Assembly (NCBI GenBank): GCA_951813545.1
Contig: OX638352.1
Location: 2,170,001-2,234,000, forward strand
Direction of reading: 5' to 3'
From: an uncultured Poribacteria bacterium
GTDB lineage: Bacteria > Poribacteria > WGA-4E > WGA-3G
Length of the DNA: 64,000 nucleotides
Shown here: positions 26,536 through 37,394 of the stretch, in pieces
Layout: every line of letters begins with the position of its first letter
Numbering within the stretch: position 1 is the stretch's first letter
Made by a program: the position numbers and the translations under genes
Notes under the pieces: generated by a model
What the model saw: the letters and a program-made list of their open reading frames with translations, nothing else
Databases searched by the model: none
What the model was told of the DNA's origin: nothing

Positions 26536-27558
26536 ATGTTTGTGATAGTCGTTGATAAAAACCAAAATCCACTGATGCCGACAACGCCGCAGCGTGCGGG
26601 GAAGTGGATAAAATCAGTCAAAGCGACACCTTTTTGGAAAAATGGTGTGTTTTGTGTGCGTCTGAATGTTCAGCCGTCTGACGGCTACAAACAAGAGGTC
26701 GTCGTCGGAGTAGACCCCGGCAGTAAGAAAGAAGGCTTTACTGTCAAAAGTGAAGCACACACCTATCTCAATGTTCAAGCAGATGCTCACAGCAAGGTCG
26801 GTAAGAAGGTAGCCAACCGACGTGAGTTGCGGAGGGGCAGACGTTCTCGGAAATGTCCGAATCGCAAAAACCGTACCAACCGCCTCGCAAACAGAAACCG
26901 AGTTCCTGCCGGGACACGTGCGAGATGGGATTGGAAACTTCGGATTCTTGACTGGTTGTCAAAAATGTTTCCGATCACACATATTTGTGTTGAGGATATT
27001 AAGGCACGAACAATAGAACGCGCGAAAAAGTGGAATCAATCCTTTAGTCCCTTGGAAGTTGGTAAGCAATGGTTCTACACGCAGCTTCAGAAGCGATGGG
27101 AGGTGTTGATCCTTCAAGGGTGGCAGACGAAAGAGATTCGTGATAGACTCGGTTTGAAGAAGTCTTCAAAGAAACTTTCTGAAACATTCGACGCACATTG
27201 TGTAGACAGTTGGTGTCTGGCATATCACACCGTCGGTGGTGAACCGACAGTAGAGAACACAGATTTGCTCTGCCTCTCGCCGATCCCAATCGTCAGGCGT
27301 GAACTGCATCGTCAGAACTCACAGAAAGGTAGAAAAAGGCCCCGCTATGGTGGGACGACTTGCGAGGATTTGGTGAAAAACACACTCGTTAGACATGTCA
27401 AATATGGTTTGACGCGTATCAGTGGCTTTGGCAAGGCAGGTATTTCATTGTATTCATTGGAAGGTAACCGGCTTTGCCAAAATGCGAAACTCTCAGATTT
27501 TAAGGTGCTAACACGCCTGAATTTCAACTATAGGAGCGGGATTTCCTCCTCGCGCTGA
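26536..27558 (+). CDS. isrB: IsrB-type RNA-guided nickase (IscB family without HNH)
   Basis: The start at ATG 26536 gives 340 residues, the usual IsrB length. Order: PLMP domain (1-45; VDKNQNPLMPTTPQRAG), RuvC-I with Asp60 in VVVGVDPGSKKEG, Arg-rich bridge helix and RRxRR-type stretch (95-125), RuvC-II with Glu153 in ICVEDIKA, then RuvC-III around DAHCVD (219-224) without an HNH insert between. The C terminus is Arg/Lys-rich. Known IsrB proteins nick one DNA strand under guidance of an omega RNA encoded upstream. No TnpA is present, so mobility would depend on a transposase elsewhere. It lies between rpmH and dnaA. Confidence 0.85.
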   Translation: MFVIVVDKNQNPLMPTTPQRAGKWIKSVKATPFWKNGVFCVRLNVQPSDGYKQEVVVGVDPGSKKEGFTVKSEAHTYLNVQADAHSKVGKKVANRRELRRGRRSRKCPNRKNRTNRLANRNRVPAGTRARWDWKLRILDWLSKMFPITHICVEDIKARTIERAKKWNQSFSPLEVGKQWFYTQLQKRWEVLILQGWQTKEIRDRLGLKKSSKKLSETFDAHCVDSWCLAYHTVGGEPTVENTDLLCLSPIPIVRRELHRQNSQKGRKRPRYGGTTCEDLVKNTLVRHVKYGLTRISGFGKAGISLYSLEGNRLCQNAKLSDFKVLTRLNFNYRSGISSSR

Positions 27559-27567
27559 AGCGCGAGG
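27548..27567 (+). repeat. Right-end hairpin of the IsrB element
   Basis: CCTCGCGC, loop TGAA, GCGCGAGG: a perfect 8-bp stem overlapping the isrB stop. Short hairpins at the right end are recognised by IS200/IS605-type TnpA, so this likely marks the end of the element. Confidence 0.7.
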
Positions 27568-27997
27568 TTTCCATCCCGAAGATTTTGATGAAACGAATAC
27601 CTTGTCCCGCATCACGTGCATGCCCTGTTAGTAAAGGTTTCGGGTTTCACTCATAACCGTCATAAACAACAATTGCATCGGACCAGCAGCCCCTCTACTT
27701 GGGTGGGTAACCCTTCGTTTTCCCGTTCATCCCAATCTGTATAAGTATCTTGATATTAAACTTATAATATTGAATTTATACGTTATAGAAATAGTATTAT
27801 ATTTTATTTATACTAACGCAAGTTGCCACCTATGATAGACCTAGTGCTCCGCTGGAATGCTATCGCGTAAATATGCCATTTTCTATAGACATATCACCCC
27901 TTTGGGGTGTAGAAAGTGCGTAAAACCCTTTCTACAATGTGCGAAATCTGTTAGTAGCAACTTGGGTTATACTATATTAAACGCGAAATTTAGGAAT
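27568..27997 (+). other. AT-rich dnaA leader
   Basis: This stretch holds no convincing gene. From 27,735 to 27,825 it is very AT-rich with several TATA-like hexamers, a likely dnaA promoter zone. TGTAGAAAG (27908-27916) and CTTTCTACA (27928-27936) form a 9-bp inverted repeat that could be an operator or attenuator. Open sequence continues in frame from 27,857, but residues before 27,998 are unlike DnaA. Confidence 0.45.
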
Positions 27998-29395
27998 ATG
28001 CTCATGCGGCACACCCCGAACGAAGTCTGGCTGGAAATACTAGAGAAACTCAGCGACACAGCGCGACAGGACGTTTACCTTCACCAAGCAGTCCCCCTTT
28101 CAGTTACAGCCGAGGCATTGAACATAGCTGTCCCTTCAGCGTACACACGCGCGAGAATTGAAGAACGATTTCGCACCGATATCCAACGAGTGTTAGCGAC
28201 ACTCATCGGGGCACAGTGTGCACTAATCCTCACCGTAGATGAATCCACCTCCGAGGACAGTGAGGATATTGAAGAAGTCCGGCGCGATAAGAGCCTTAAC
28301 CAATTACACACTTCACAGCAGATATCAGATAGAGATGAACCCCCGTCATTGACACAAAGCGAAACAGGGTTGAATCCGAACTATCGATTTGATAGATTTA
28401 TTGTCGGTTCCAGCAATATGATTTGCCATGCGACAGCCTTGGCTGTTTCTGAAAATCCTGGACGCGACTATAACCCGCTTTTTATCTATGGTGGTGTGGG
28501 ATTGGGAAAAACCCATCTGCTACATGCAATTGGTAATCGGCTTTTAGCGAACCAACCTGATAAGAAGGTCCTCTATGTCACATCAGAAACCTTTATGAAT
28601 GAATATGTTGAGTCTATTGTAAATCGAGGGTCGGCACAAGGATTCCGGACAAAATACCGAACAGCAGATATGCTCTTGATTGATGACATACAGTTCTTAC
28701 AACGTAAGGAGGGAACACAAGAGGAATTTTTCAATACATTTAATGCCCTCCACATGAACTCAAACCAGATAGTTATGAGCAGCGACCGCACGCCAGATAA
28801 CCTCGAAAATCTGGAAGAACGTCTCCAATCTCGGTTTCAGTCAGGTATGGTAGCCGAAATTAGCATGCCACAATATGAGATACGTATCGCTATTCTTCGG
28901 CAAAAATGTCGGGATCAGGGGTGGGGTAGTGTTCCCGATGAAGTACTCAGTTACATCGCTGAGGTCGTCACAACCAACATCCGAGAATTAGAAGGTACCC
29001 TTTTGCGCTTGATCGCTCAAGCTACAATACTCAAGGAAGATTTGAGCTTGGACTTCGCACGGCAGGTACTGAGTGATGTCAGTACTCCTTCACCGATTCA
29101 ACACCGAAGAACTGCTACATCAAAGGGAATACAGATGGCAGTCGCTGATCACTTTGGAATTGAAACAGAGGACCTCGTGTCTCAGAAACGGACAAAGGAA
29201 TTGGCACGACCGCGCCAAGTTGCTATGTACATGTGCAGGGAATTGACGCAAATGTCATACGCAAATATCGCACAAGCGTTTAATCGGGAAAACCATACTA
29301 CCGTCATCCATGCTTGTAAGCAGATAGAAAAAATGCTTGACAAAAATGACGAAGAAGGTCAAACGATTGTCCTCTTACTTGATCAATTCCGTTAA
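27998..29395 (+). CDS. dnaA: Chromosomal replication initiator DnaA
   Basis: The 465-residue initiator binds DnaA boxes and opens the origin. Start 27998 (MLMRHTPNEVWLEILEKL) matches a typical domain I; a longer frame from 27,857 adds 47 residues unlike the family. Domain I covers about 1-85 and a short acidic linker about 85-120. The AAA+ domain starts at NPNYRFDRFIVGSSN and includes Walker A GGVGLGKTH and Walker B LLIDDIQFL. Domain IV ends with REN-HTTVIHACKQIE, the DNA-binding signature. The origin-like box cluster follows directly. Confidence 0.95.
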   Translation: MLMRHTPNEVWLEILEKLSDTARQDVYLHQAVPLSVTAEALNIAVPSAYTRARIEERFRTDIQRVLATLIGAQCALILTVDESTSEDSEDIEEVRRDKSLNQLHTSQQISDRDEPPSLTQSETGLNPNYRFDRFIVGSSNMICHATALAVSENPGRDYNPLFIYGGVGLGKTHLLHAIGNRLLANQPDKKVLYVTSETFMNEYVESIVNRGSAQGFRTKYRTADMLLIDDIQFLQRKEGTQEEFFNTFNALHMNSNQIVMSSDRTPDNLENLEERLQSRFQSGMVAEISMPQYEIRIAILRQKCRDQGWGSVPDEVLSYIAEVVTTNIRELEGTLLRLIAQATILKEDLSLDFARQVLSDVSTPSPIQHRRTATSKGIQMAVADHFGIETEDLVSQKRTKELARPRQVAMYMCRELTQMSYANIAQAFNRENHTTVIHACKQIEKMLDKNDEEGQTIVLLLDQFR

Positions 29396-29439
29396 TTAAA
29401 TACCCCGCTTTGTCGTCTTAAATTTCCGATTTTTAGTTC

Positions 29440-29715
29440 TATACCGGACTTTAATCCTGTTGATAAGTTGTTGATGAAGGTGTTAAACCTTGTTGATAAA
29501 TTGTTGATAAATTGTTGATAAGTCCCATAATTCCACTTTTTGTTGATAACCTGTTGATAACTGGAAAAGTTATCAACAGGTTATCAACAGGTTACTTGTC
29601 AATGGTGATAAGTGATTAGATGAGTTATCCACTTATCCACAGCCCCTACTACTGCTACTGTGTACAATATATATATATATAGAAATTAGTACAAATATTA
29701 GAGGCTGTGGATAAG
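29440..29715. other. oriC: Probable oriC: DnaA-box cluster with AT tract
   Basis: TGTTGATAA occurs at 29458, 29491, 29502, 29513, 29541 and 29552. Its complement TTATCAACA is at 29570 and 29581. Classic boxes TTATCCACT (29625), TTATCCACA (29633) and TGTGGATAA (29706) follow. An alternating AT run at 29,666-29,681 is a candidate unwinding element. The cluster lies between dnaA and recF, with direct repeats about 11 nt apart, close to one helical turn. The whole 29,396-29,774 gap has no gene. Confidence 0.85.
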
Positions 29716-29774
29716 TGTCGAAAATTTGGCAAGTAGCACTCATCGGTGAAGGAAATTTTTAACACTTAAAACAA

Positions 29775-31166
29775 ATGTTGTTAAACCATATCGTTCTACG
29801 CAATTTCCGTAACTATGTTGATTGTGAAGTTAACTTTCCTAAGCCTGTCAATTTAATTATTGGTGGGAATGCACAGGGAAAAACCAGTTTGCTTGAAGCG
29901 ATCTATTTCCTTTGTACTGCTGAATCACATCGTGCGACTCGCGATGGTGAACTGATTCGGCATAACGAAGCGGGATTCTATTTGAAAGGAACATTAGAGA
30001 ATAGCAGTGATGATGTGATGTCTCTGGAAGCAACGAAGCGCGCACGCGGTGAGTTTAAACTGAAAAAGAACGGTGTTCTCCAAACAAAACGCTCTGAATG
30101 GATCGGTCAGTTTAACACTGTCCTTTTCTCGCCGGAATCGCTAATATTGGTAAAAGGTGGACCCTCAGAGCGGCGAAGGTTTCTGGACCTGCTGATTTCG
30201 CAGATTGACAGCAGCTACCTAAAAAACTTGCAGAAGTACAGACTCGTTCTCAAGCAGCGGAACGAGCTGCTGAAACAAATTCGCATGACATTAGCGGATA
30301 CAGTTCAATTAGATGTTTGGGACAAACTTTTAATCGCTCACGGCACTGCAATTATTGTAAAGAGATCGGAAATTTTTCACCAACTGAAAATCTATGCCAT
30401 GCAAAATCACCAAAGGCTCACTGGTGGTCGAGAGAATCTCGCATTGACATATCGTTCCGCACTGGTGCGGAACGATATGTCAATGCGTAGTATAGAAGAC
30501 AAAAACAGGACAGAAGACGAGAATTTGGAAAATTTGGTGGAGGAAGTAGAGGCTCAATTAGAAATTGAATCTATTGAATCGGCAAATGAAACCAAAATAG
30601 CAAAACAATTTGACGAGGCACTGAGTGCCTCGCGCAGCTCAGATTTACAGAGAGGAACAACTTTAGTCGGACCACACCGGGACGACTTCTTGATTGAATT
30701 AGAGAATATATCTGAAATAAGCGATCTCAATTCCAAAAGCGAGGACCGCTATGAGATTCCAGATACTGAGGAAGAGGACGTGGTATCCAAACCGTCCTTA
30801 CCTACACCATCAGAAGCAGCAACATTTCAAGAAAGTGGAACATTTCGGGAGGGAGCAAGGGCTTATGGATCACAGGGTCAACAACGGACGATTGCCCTAG
30901 CACTCAAACTAGCAGAGTTAGAACTAATCCGTGTTGTGACAGGCAGGGACCCGATAGTGCTTCTGGACGATGTCACCTCAGAACTAGACTACAAACGGAC
31001 CGGGTACCTGTTAAGTGTGCTGCAAAATCTGAGTGCACAAACTTTCATCACTGCGACACATGCCGAACCTCTCGTACATCATCTCAATCAGCCAAACGTC
31101 TTGACGGTGGAGAATGCCCAGATAAGCTGCATCTCTCAAGAATCCAAAAAGCACGTCGAAAATTAA
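29775..31166 (+). CDS. recF: DNA replication and repair protein RecF
   Basis: This 463-residue ABC-type ATPase helps load RecA at gaps. Walker A is GGNAQGKTS (about 34-42), the signature is GSQGQQRT, and Walker B is IVLLDDVTSELD. The usual length is about 360-370; the extra residues fall in two acidic stretches, about 223-290 and 310-360, in the coiled-coil/lid region. The first contains a perfect 23-bp-arm palindrome and a second small palindrome, both read in frame. The gene follows the origin, where dnaN would often be found. Confidence 0.93.
   Translation: MLLNHIVLRNFRNYVDCEVNFPKPVNLIIGGNAQGKTSLLEAIYFLCTAESHRATRDGELIRHNEAGFYLKGTLENSSDDVMSLEATKRARGEFKLKKNGVLQTKRSEWIGQFNTVLFSPESLILVKGGPSERRRFLDLLISQIDSSYLKNLQKYRLVLKQRNELLKQIRMTLADTVQLDVWDKLLIAHGTAIIVKRSEIFHQLKIYAMQNHQRLTGGRENLALTYRSALVRNDMSMRSIEDKNRTEDENLENLVEEVEAQLEIESIESANETKIAKQFDEALSASRSSDLQRGTTLVGPHRDDFLIELENISEISDLNSKSEDRYEIPDTEEEDVVSKPSLPTPSEAATFQESGTFREGARAYGSQGQQRTIALALKLAELELIRVVTGRDPIVLLDDVTSELDYKRTGYLLSVLQNLSAQTFITATHAEPLVHHLNQPNVLTVENAQISCISQESKKHVEN
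30440..30487. repeat. Perfect 23-bp-arm palindrome inside recF
   Basis: Arms 30440-30462 and 30465-30487 are exact complements around TG. The left arm contains GCATTGACATATCGTTCCGC. It is in frame, reading RSALVRNDMSMR. It adds to a region that other RecF proteins lack. Confidence 0.92.
30614..30632. repeat. Second in-frame palindrome in recF
   Basis: CGAGGCACT and AGTGCCTCG flank a single G. It reads DEALSASR in frame, 127 bp after the larger palindrome. Confidence 0.7.
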
Positions 31167-31181
31167 AAAATGAGTTAGAGA

Positions 31182-31676
31182 ATGTCAAAAACTCAAAACC
31201 TACATCATCTTCTTAACCAACTCAACCGAACACTCCATCTTGAGCCCAAGATACTTGAACAGAAAGTCTTTGCTCTCTGGCGGGAGTACCTTGGTGCGCC
31301 ACTCGGCACAAAAACAGTCCCTGTATCGTTGTCGGATGGGACCTTGAAAGTCTACACAGAATATCCCCCCTGTAGAACAGAACTACTGTTTCACAAACAG
31401 AAGATTCTAGACAACCTGAACGCGGAATTAGGAGAATCCGTCGTCACAGAACTTCAAATAGAACTACGTCAAGTGCGCGCTGCTCACGAGACAAAGCACG
31501 CCCCTTCAAAGGAAAAAAAGTCAAAGGTAAACCCAAGAAATCCCAAGACTACTAACCGTCAAGTAACACCCGAAAAACTAGAGAGAATCGAGCAATCACT
31601 CACCAGTGTAACGGACACACAGATAAAAAAATCTTTGCGACGACTATTCATCACACAAAGCGAGGATAAGGCTTGA
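31182..31676 (+). CDS. dciA: DciA-like protein (DUF721)
   Basis: The 164-residue product has an N-terminal DciA/DUF721 domain (about 5-100) with the typical LEQKVFALWREYLG helix and a strand pair (LKVYTEYPPCRTELLFHKQKIL). A basic, low-complexity tail follows. DciA proteins load or regulate the replicative helicase in bacteria without DnaC. It lies between recF and gyrB, the usual context. The domain is recognised from pattern and position; the function is inferred. Confidence 0.8.
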   Translation: MSKTQNLHHLLNQLNRTLHLEPKILEQKVFALWREYLGAPLGTKTVPVSLSDGTLKVYTEYPPCRTELLFHKQKILDNLNAELGESVVTELQIELRQVRAAHETKHAPSKEKKSKVNPRNPKTTNRQVTPEKLERIEQSLTSVTDTQIKKSLRRLFITQSEDKA

Positions 31677-31701
31677 CAAAATTGTTGAAACAGGGTATTC
31701 T
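31673..31701 (+). promoter_or_regulatory. gyrB promoter
   Basis: TTGACA (31673-31678), a 17-nt spacer and TATTCT (31696-31701). It overlaps the end of the dciA-like gene and leaves a leader of about 230 nt before gyrB. Confidence 0.75.
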
Positions 31702-31851
31702 ATTTAAGACGTTAAACAATGTACAGCGAAACAACACGCGTCCTATTCTACTCATTAGAAAGGATACCAATCTATCAAAGGAGGCACATACAAAGCCTGG
31801 CGCGTAACGCATCACCATAGTGGGTACACAACCACATTGGCTAGTGACTAG

Positions 31852-34434
<2,583 letters not shown>

Positions 34435-34609
34435 ATCTTTTGTCTATCTTTCATAGCAGTAGCCACTCCTCTTGGAGACACAGTTTTGATTGTTAATACA
34501 ATCAAGCAGCAATAGTTTTGTTGGCTGAACAGCAAAGCTTCACTTCAATGACTTTTTTAGACTATTCACATAGAAAGGAGCAATTAGCTTAGATAATTAA
34601 AAAAAGCAA

Positions 34610-37279
34610 ATGGAAAATATCGAAAACATCCAAGAATGCAACATAGAAGATGAACTAAAAACATCGTACCTTACTTACGCGATGAGTGTCAACACGAACC
34701 GTGCGATACCCGATGTTCGTGACGGTCTCAAACCGAGTACTCGTCGGATTATTTACGCGATGGGACAGATAAATCTCACCGCAAACCGACCTTATGATAA
34801 ATGCGCTGCTGTTGTCGGAGAGGTGATGAAAAATTACCATCCACACGGCGACGGTCCTATTTACGGTACGCTTGTTGGCTTAGCACAGCCTTTTAACATG
34901 CGTTATCCGCTGATAGATGGACAGGGCAACTTCGGAAGTATTGACGACGACCCGCCGGGGGCGATGCGCTACACGGAATGCCGCCTTGCTATTATTGCCA
35001 ATGAGATGCTCACCGACATTGAGAAGCAGGTCGTTGACTTCCAGCCCAACTACAAGGACTCTCTTGAGGAACCGACAGTTCTTCCAGGACTTCTGCCCAA
35101 CTTGCTTATCAACGGCACAACAGGTATCGGTGTTGGTTATCTTACGCGCATACCACCGCACAACCTTACGGAAGTTATTGACGCGCTGCTCTGCAAGCTC
35201 ACAGACCCTGATGCCGATGTAGAAACACTTATGGAGTACATCGTTGGTCCTGATTTCCCTACTGCGGGCGTTATCATTGGCACCAGTGGTATCAGAGAAA
35301 TGTATACTACTGGTAGAGGAAGTATGACCATCCGAGCCAAAGCGTTCATAGAAAGAATTTCTTCATCTGGTACAGGAGGAGAACGGGAACAGATAGTTAT
35401 AACCGAAATTCCGTATCAGATAAAGAAAAACCAATTGTTGGAGCGGATGTATCAATTAGTCGTCAATAAAACGGTCACTGGAATCAATGATATCCGGGAT
35501 GAGTCAGACAAGGAAATCCGCATTATCATCGAGCTCAAACGCGGTGAAATTGCGCAAGTTATCCTGAATCAACTGTATAAACATACACAGATGCAGACCA
35601 ACTTCAGCGCGAGCCTTCTCTGTCTTGTGGACGGGCTTCCAAAGATTTTGACGCTTGAAGAGATTCTCCGTCACTACCTTGCGCATCGGCGGGACGTGAT
35701 TCGGCGGCGTACACAATTTGAACTTGCACGTGCCGAACGTAGAAATCACATCTTAGAAGGGTATCTCTTAGCACTTCAAAACCTTGAAGCAATCATAGAA
35801 CTCGTTCAAACCGCGGAATCGCCGCAAACCGCAGAACAGCAACTGCGCGACACTTATGAACTGAGCGAGCATCAGACGAGAGAAATCCTTACTATGACGC
35901 TTCGACAGTTGACAGGGCTTGAACGTCAGCGCATTCATGATGAATATACGGAAATCCTTGATCGCATTGCTGAATTTCGCGCGATTCTTGCCAATGAAAC
36001 ATTGGTAACGGATATTATTCGAACGGAACTTGAAACCCTAAAAGAGAAATATGGTGGCGAGCGCTGGACTGAAATTACGAACGAAGTCAAGGAATTTGAA
36101 ATCGAAGATCTTATTGCTGATGAAGAAATGGTAGTCACACTGTCCCACGCCGGTTACATTAAGCGATTGCCCATGGACACTTACCGAAAGCAACACCGCG
36201 GTGGAGTTGGAATTAGGGGAGCTGCAGCGAAGGATGGTGATTTTTTAGAACATATTTTTGTCGCCACGGCTCATCAGAATATTCTGTTTTTCACAGATTT
36301 GGGCAAGTGTTATACACTGAAGGTCCACCAAATTCCTGAAGCCAGCCGCCAATCAGCTGGACGCGCAGTCGTCAACTTGCTACGCTTAGTACAAGGCGAG
36401 AACATCACCGCTTACGTTACGGTTTCTTCCAAAGCCTCTAAAGCTGCTAGTCAAACAGTTGATGCATCTGATACTGATGAAGTTACAATAGATGAACTTG
36501 AGTCAGTTGATATTGACGAAACTACGATGGATGAACTTGAGTCAGTTGATATTGACGAAATTGCGGAAGCAGATGATGCAGGCAAAGTTACAATGAATGA
36601 ATTTGTCTTTATGGCGACACAGCAAGGGATTGTCAAAAAGACAAAACTTACTAGTTTTGCGAATACAATATCAAGTGGCATCATTGCTGTTAACCTTGAT
36701 GAAGGCGATAAGCTTATTGGTGCACAAGTAACGAAAGGTAACTCTGATGTCATCCTTGTCACCCACAAAGGTGTTGCTATTCGGTTCAGTGAAAAAGATG
36801 TTAGACCCCTCGGACGTAACACACGCGGTGTACGTGGAATAGAACTTGGTGATGACGACTTCGTCGCGCAAATGGTTATTGTTAATAGCGAATCAATTGA
36901 AGAGGGAACAGACGGTGTGGATGCTGCCGGAAAAGACGATACCTTGTTGATTGTTACAGAAAATGGGTACGGCAAGCGAACAACTGTCTCCGCTTATCGT
37001 TCACAAAGACGCGGTGGAAAAGGCATCATCGCCATTGGAAAATCTACACGAAACGGGGCGGTTGTTGCTGCAAAACGTGTCGCAGATATTGACGAACTCG
37101 TTCTTATTAGTTCAAACGGATATGTCACCCGAACCGCAGTTGGCGACATTCGGCGTATCGGACGAAACACGCAAGGTGTGCGGATCATGGCACTCCAAGC
37201 AGATGAGACGCTTGTAGATGCAGCTAAAATTGAACTCTCATCTACTCTGCTTGAGGAAGAATTAGCTTCCCTGAAATAA
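34610..37279 (+). CDS. gyrA: DNA gyrase subunit A
   Basis: This 889-residue subunit cuts and rejoins DNA through Tyr121 in GAMRYTECRL. The C-terminal pinwheel has the GyrA box SQRRGGKG, which distinguishes gyrase from topoisomerase IV. An acidic insert (about 610-660) lies between two pinwheel blades and includes an exact 31-bp direct repeat with a 39-bp period (36491 and 36530), read as DELESVDIDETTM units. The start ATG follows a weak AAAAAAGC leader. Confidence 0.96.
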   Translation: MENIENIQECNIEDELKTSYLTYAMSVNTNRAIPDVRDGLKPSTRRIIYAMGQINLTANRPYDKCAAVVGEVMKNYHPHGDGPIYGTLVGLAQPFNMRYPLIDGQGNFGSIDDDPPGAMRYTECRLAIIANEMLTDIEKQVVDFQPNYKDSLEEPTVLPGLLPNLLINGTTGIGVGYLTRIPPHNLTEVIDALLCKLTDPDADVETLMEYIVGPDFPTAGVIIGTSGIREMYTTGRGSMTIRAKAFIERISSSGTGGEREQIVITEIPYQIKKNQLLERMYQLVVNKTVTGINDIRDESDKEIRIIIELKRGEIAQVILNQLYKHTQMQTNFSASLLCLVDGLPKILTLEEILRHYLAHRRDVIRRRTQFELARAERRNHILEGYLLALQNLEAIIELVQTAESPQTAEQQLRDTYELSEHQTREILTMTLRQLTGLERQRIHDEYTEILDRIAEFRAILANETLVTDIIRTELETLKEKYGGERWTEITNEVKEFEIEDLIADEEMVVTLSHAGYIKRLPMDTYRKQHRGGVGIRGAAAKDGDFLEHIFVATAHQNILFFTDLGKCYTLKVHQIPEASRQSAGRAVVNLLRLVQGENITAYVTVSSKASKAASQTVDASDTDEVTIDELESVDIDETTMDELESVDIDEIAEADDAGKVTMNEFVFMATQQGIVKKTKLTSFANTISSGIIAVNLDEGDKLIGAQVTKGNSDVILVTHKGVAIRFSEKDVRPLGRNTRGVRGIELGDDDFVAQMVIVNSESIEEGTDGVDAAGKDDTLLIVTENGYGKRTTVSAYRSQRRGGKGIIAIGKSTRNGAVVAAKRVADIDELVLISSNGYVTRTAVGDIRRIGRNTQGVRIMALQADETLVDAAKIELSSTLLEEELASLK
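36491..36562 (+). repeat. 39-bp-period tandem repeat in gyrA
   Basis: Two copies of a unit starting GATGAACTTGAGTCAGTTG encode the acidic repeat DELESVDIDE(T/I). The copies are almost identical at the DNA level, suggesting recent duplication. Confidence 0.8.
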
Positions 37280-37394
37280 TTATTGATTGCCAGTTAACAG
37301 TTATCAACAAGTTGTCAACAATAAGGACGTTTCATCAACAACCGATGACTGTCGAATATACTGCTTATCCACTGGTTTTTGCGGAGGAAACATT

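Noticed and set aside
27857..27997. Longer DnaA N terminus
   Set aside because: The 47 extra residues are unlike DnaA domain I and overlap an inverted repeat; the ATG at 27,998 fits better.
37285..37390. A second origin-like box cluster after gyrA
   Set aside because: Only two DnaA-box-like sites (one TTATCAACA and one TTATCCACT) are present, in a repeat-like gap, without an AT tract.
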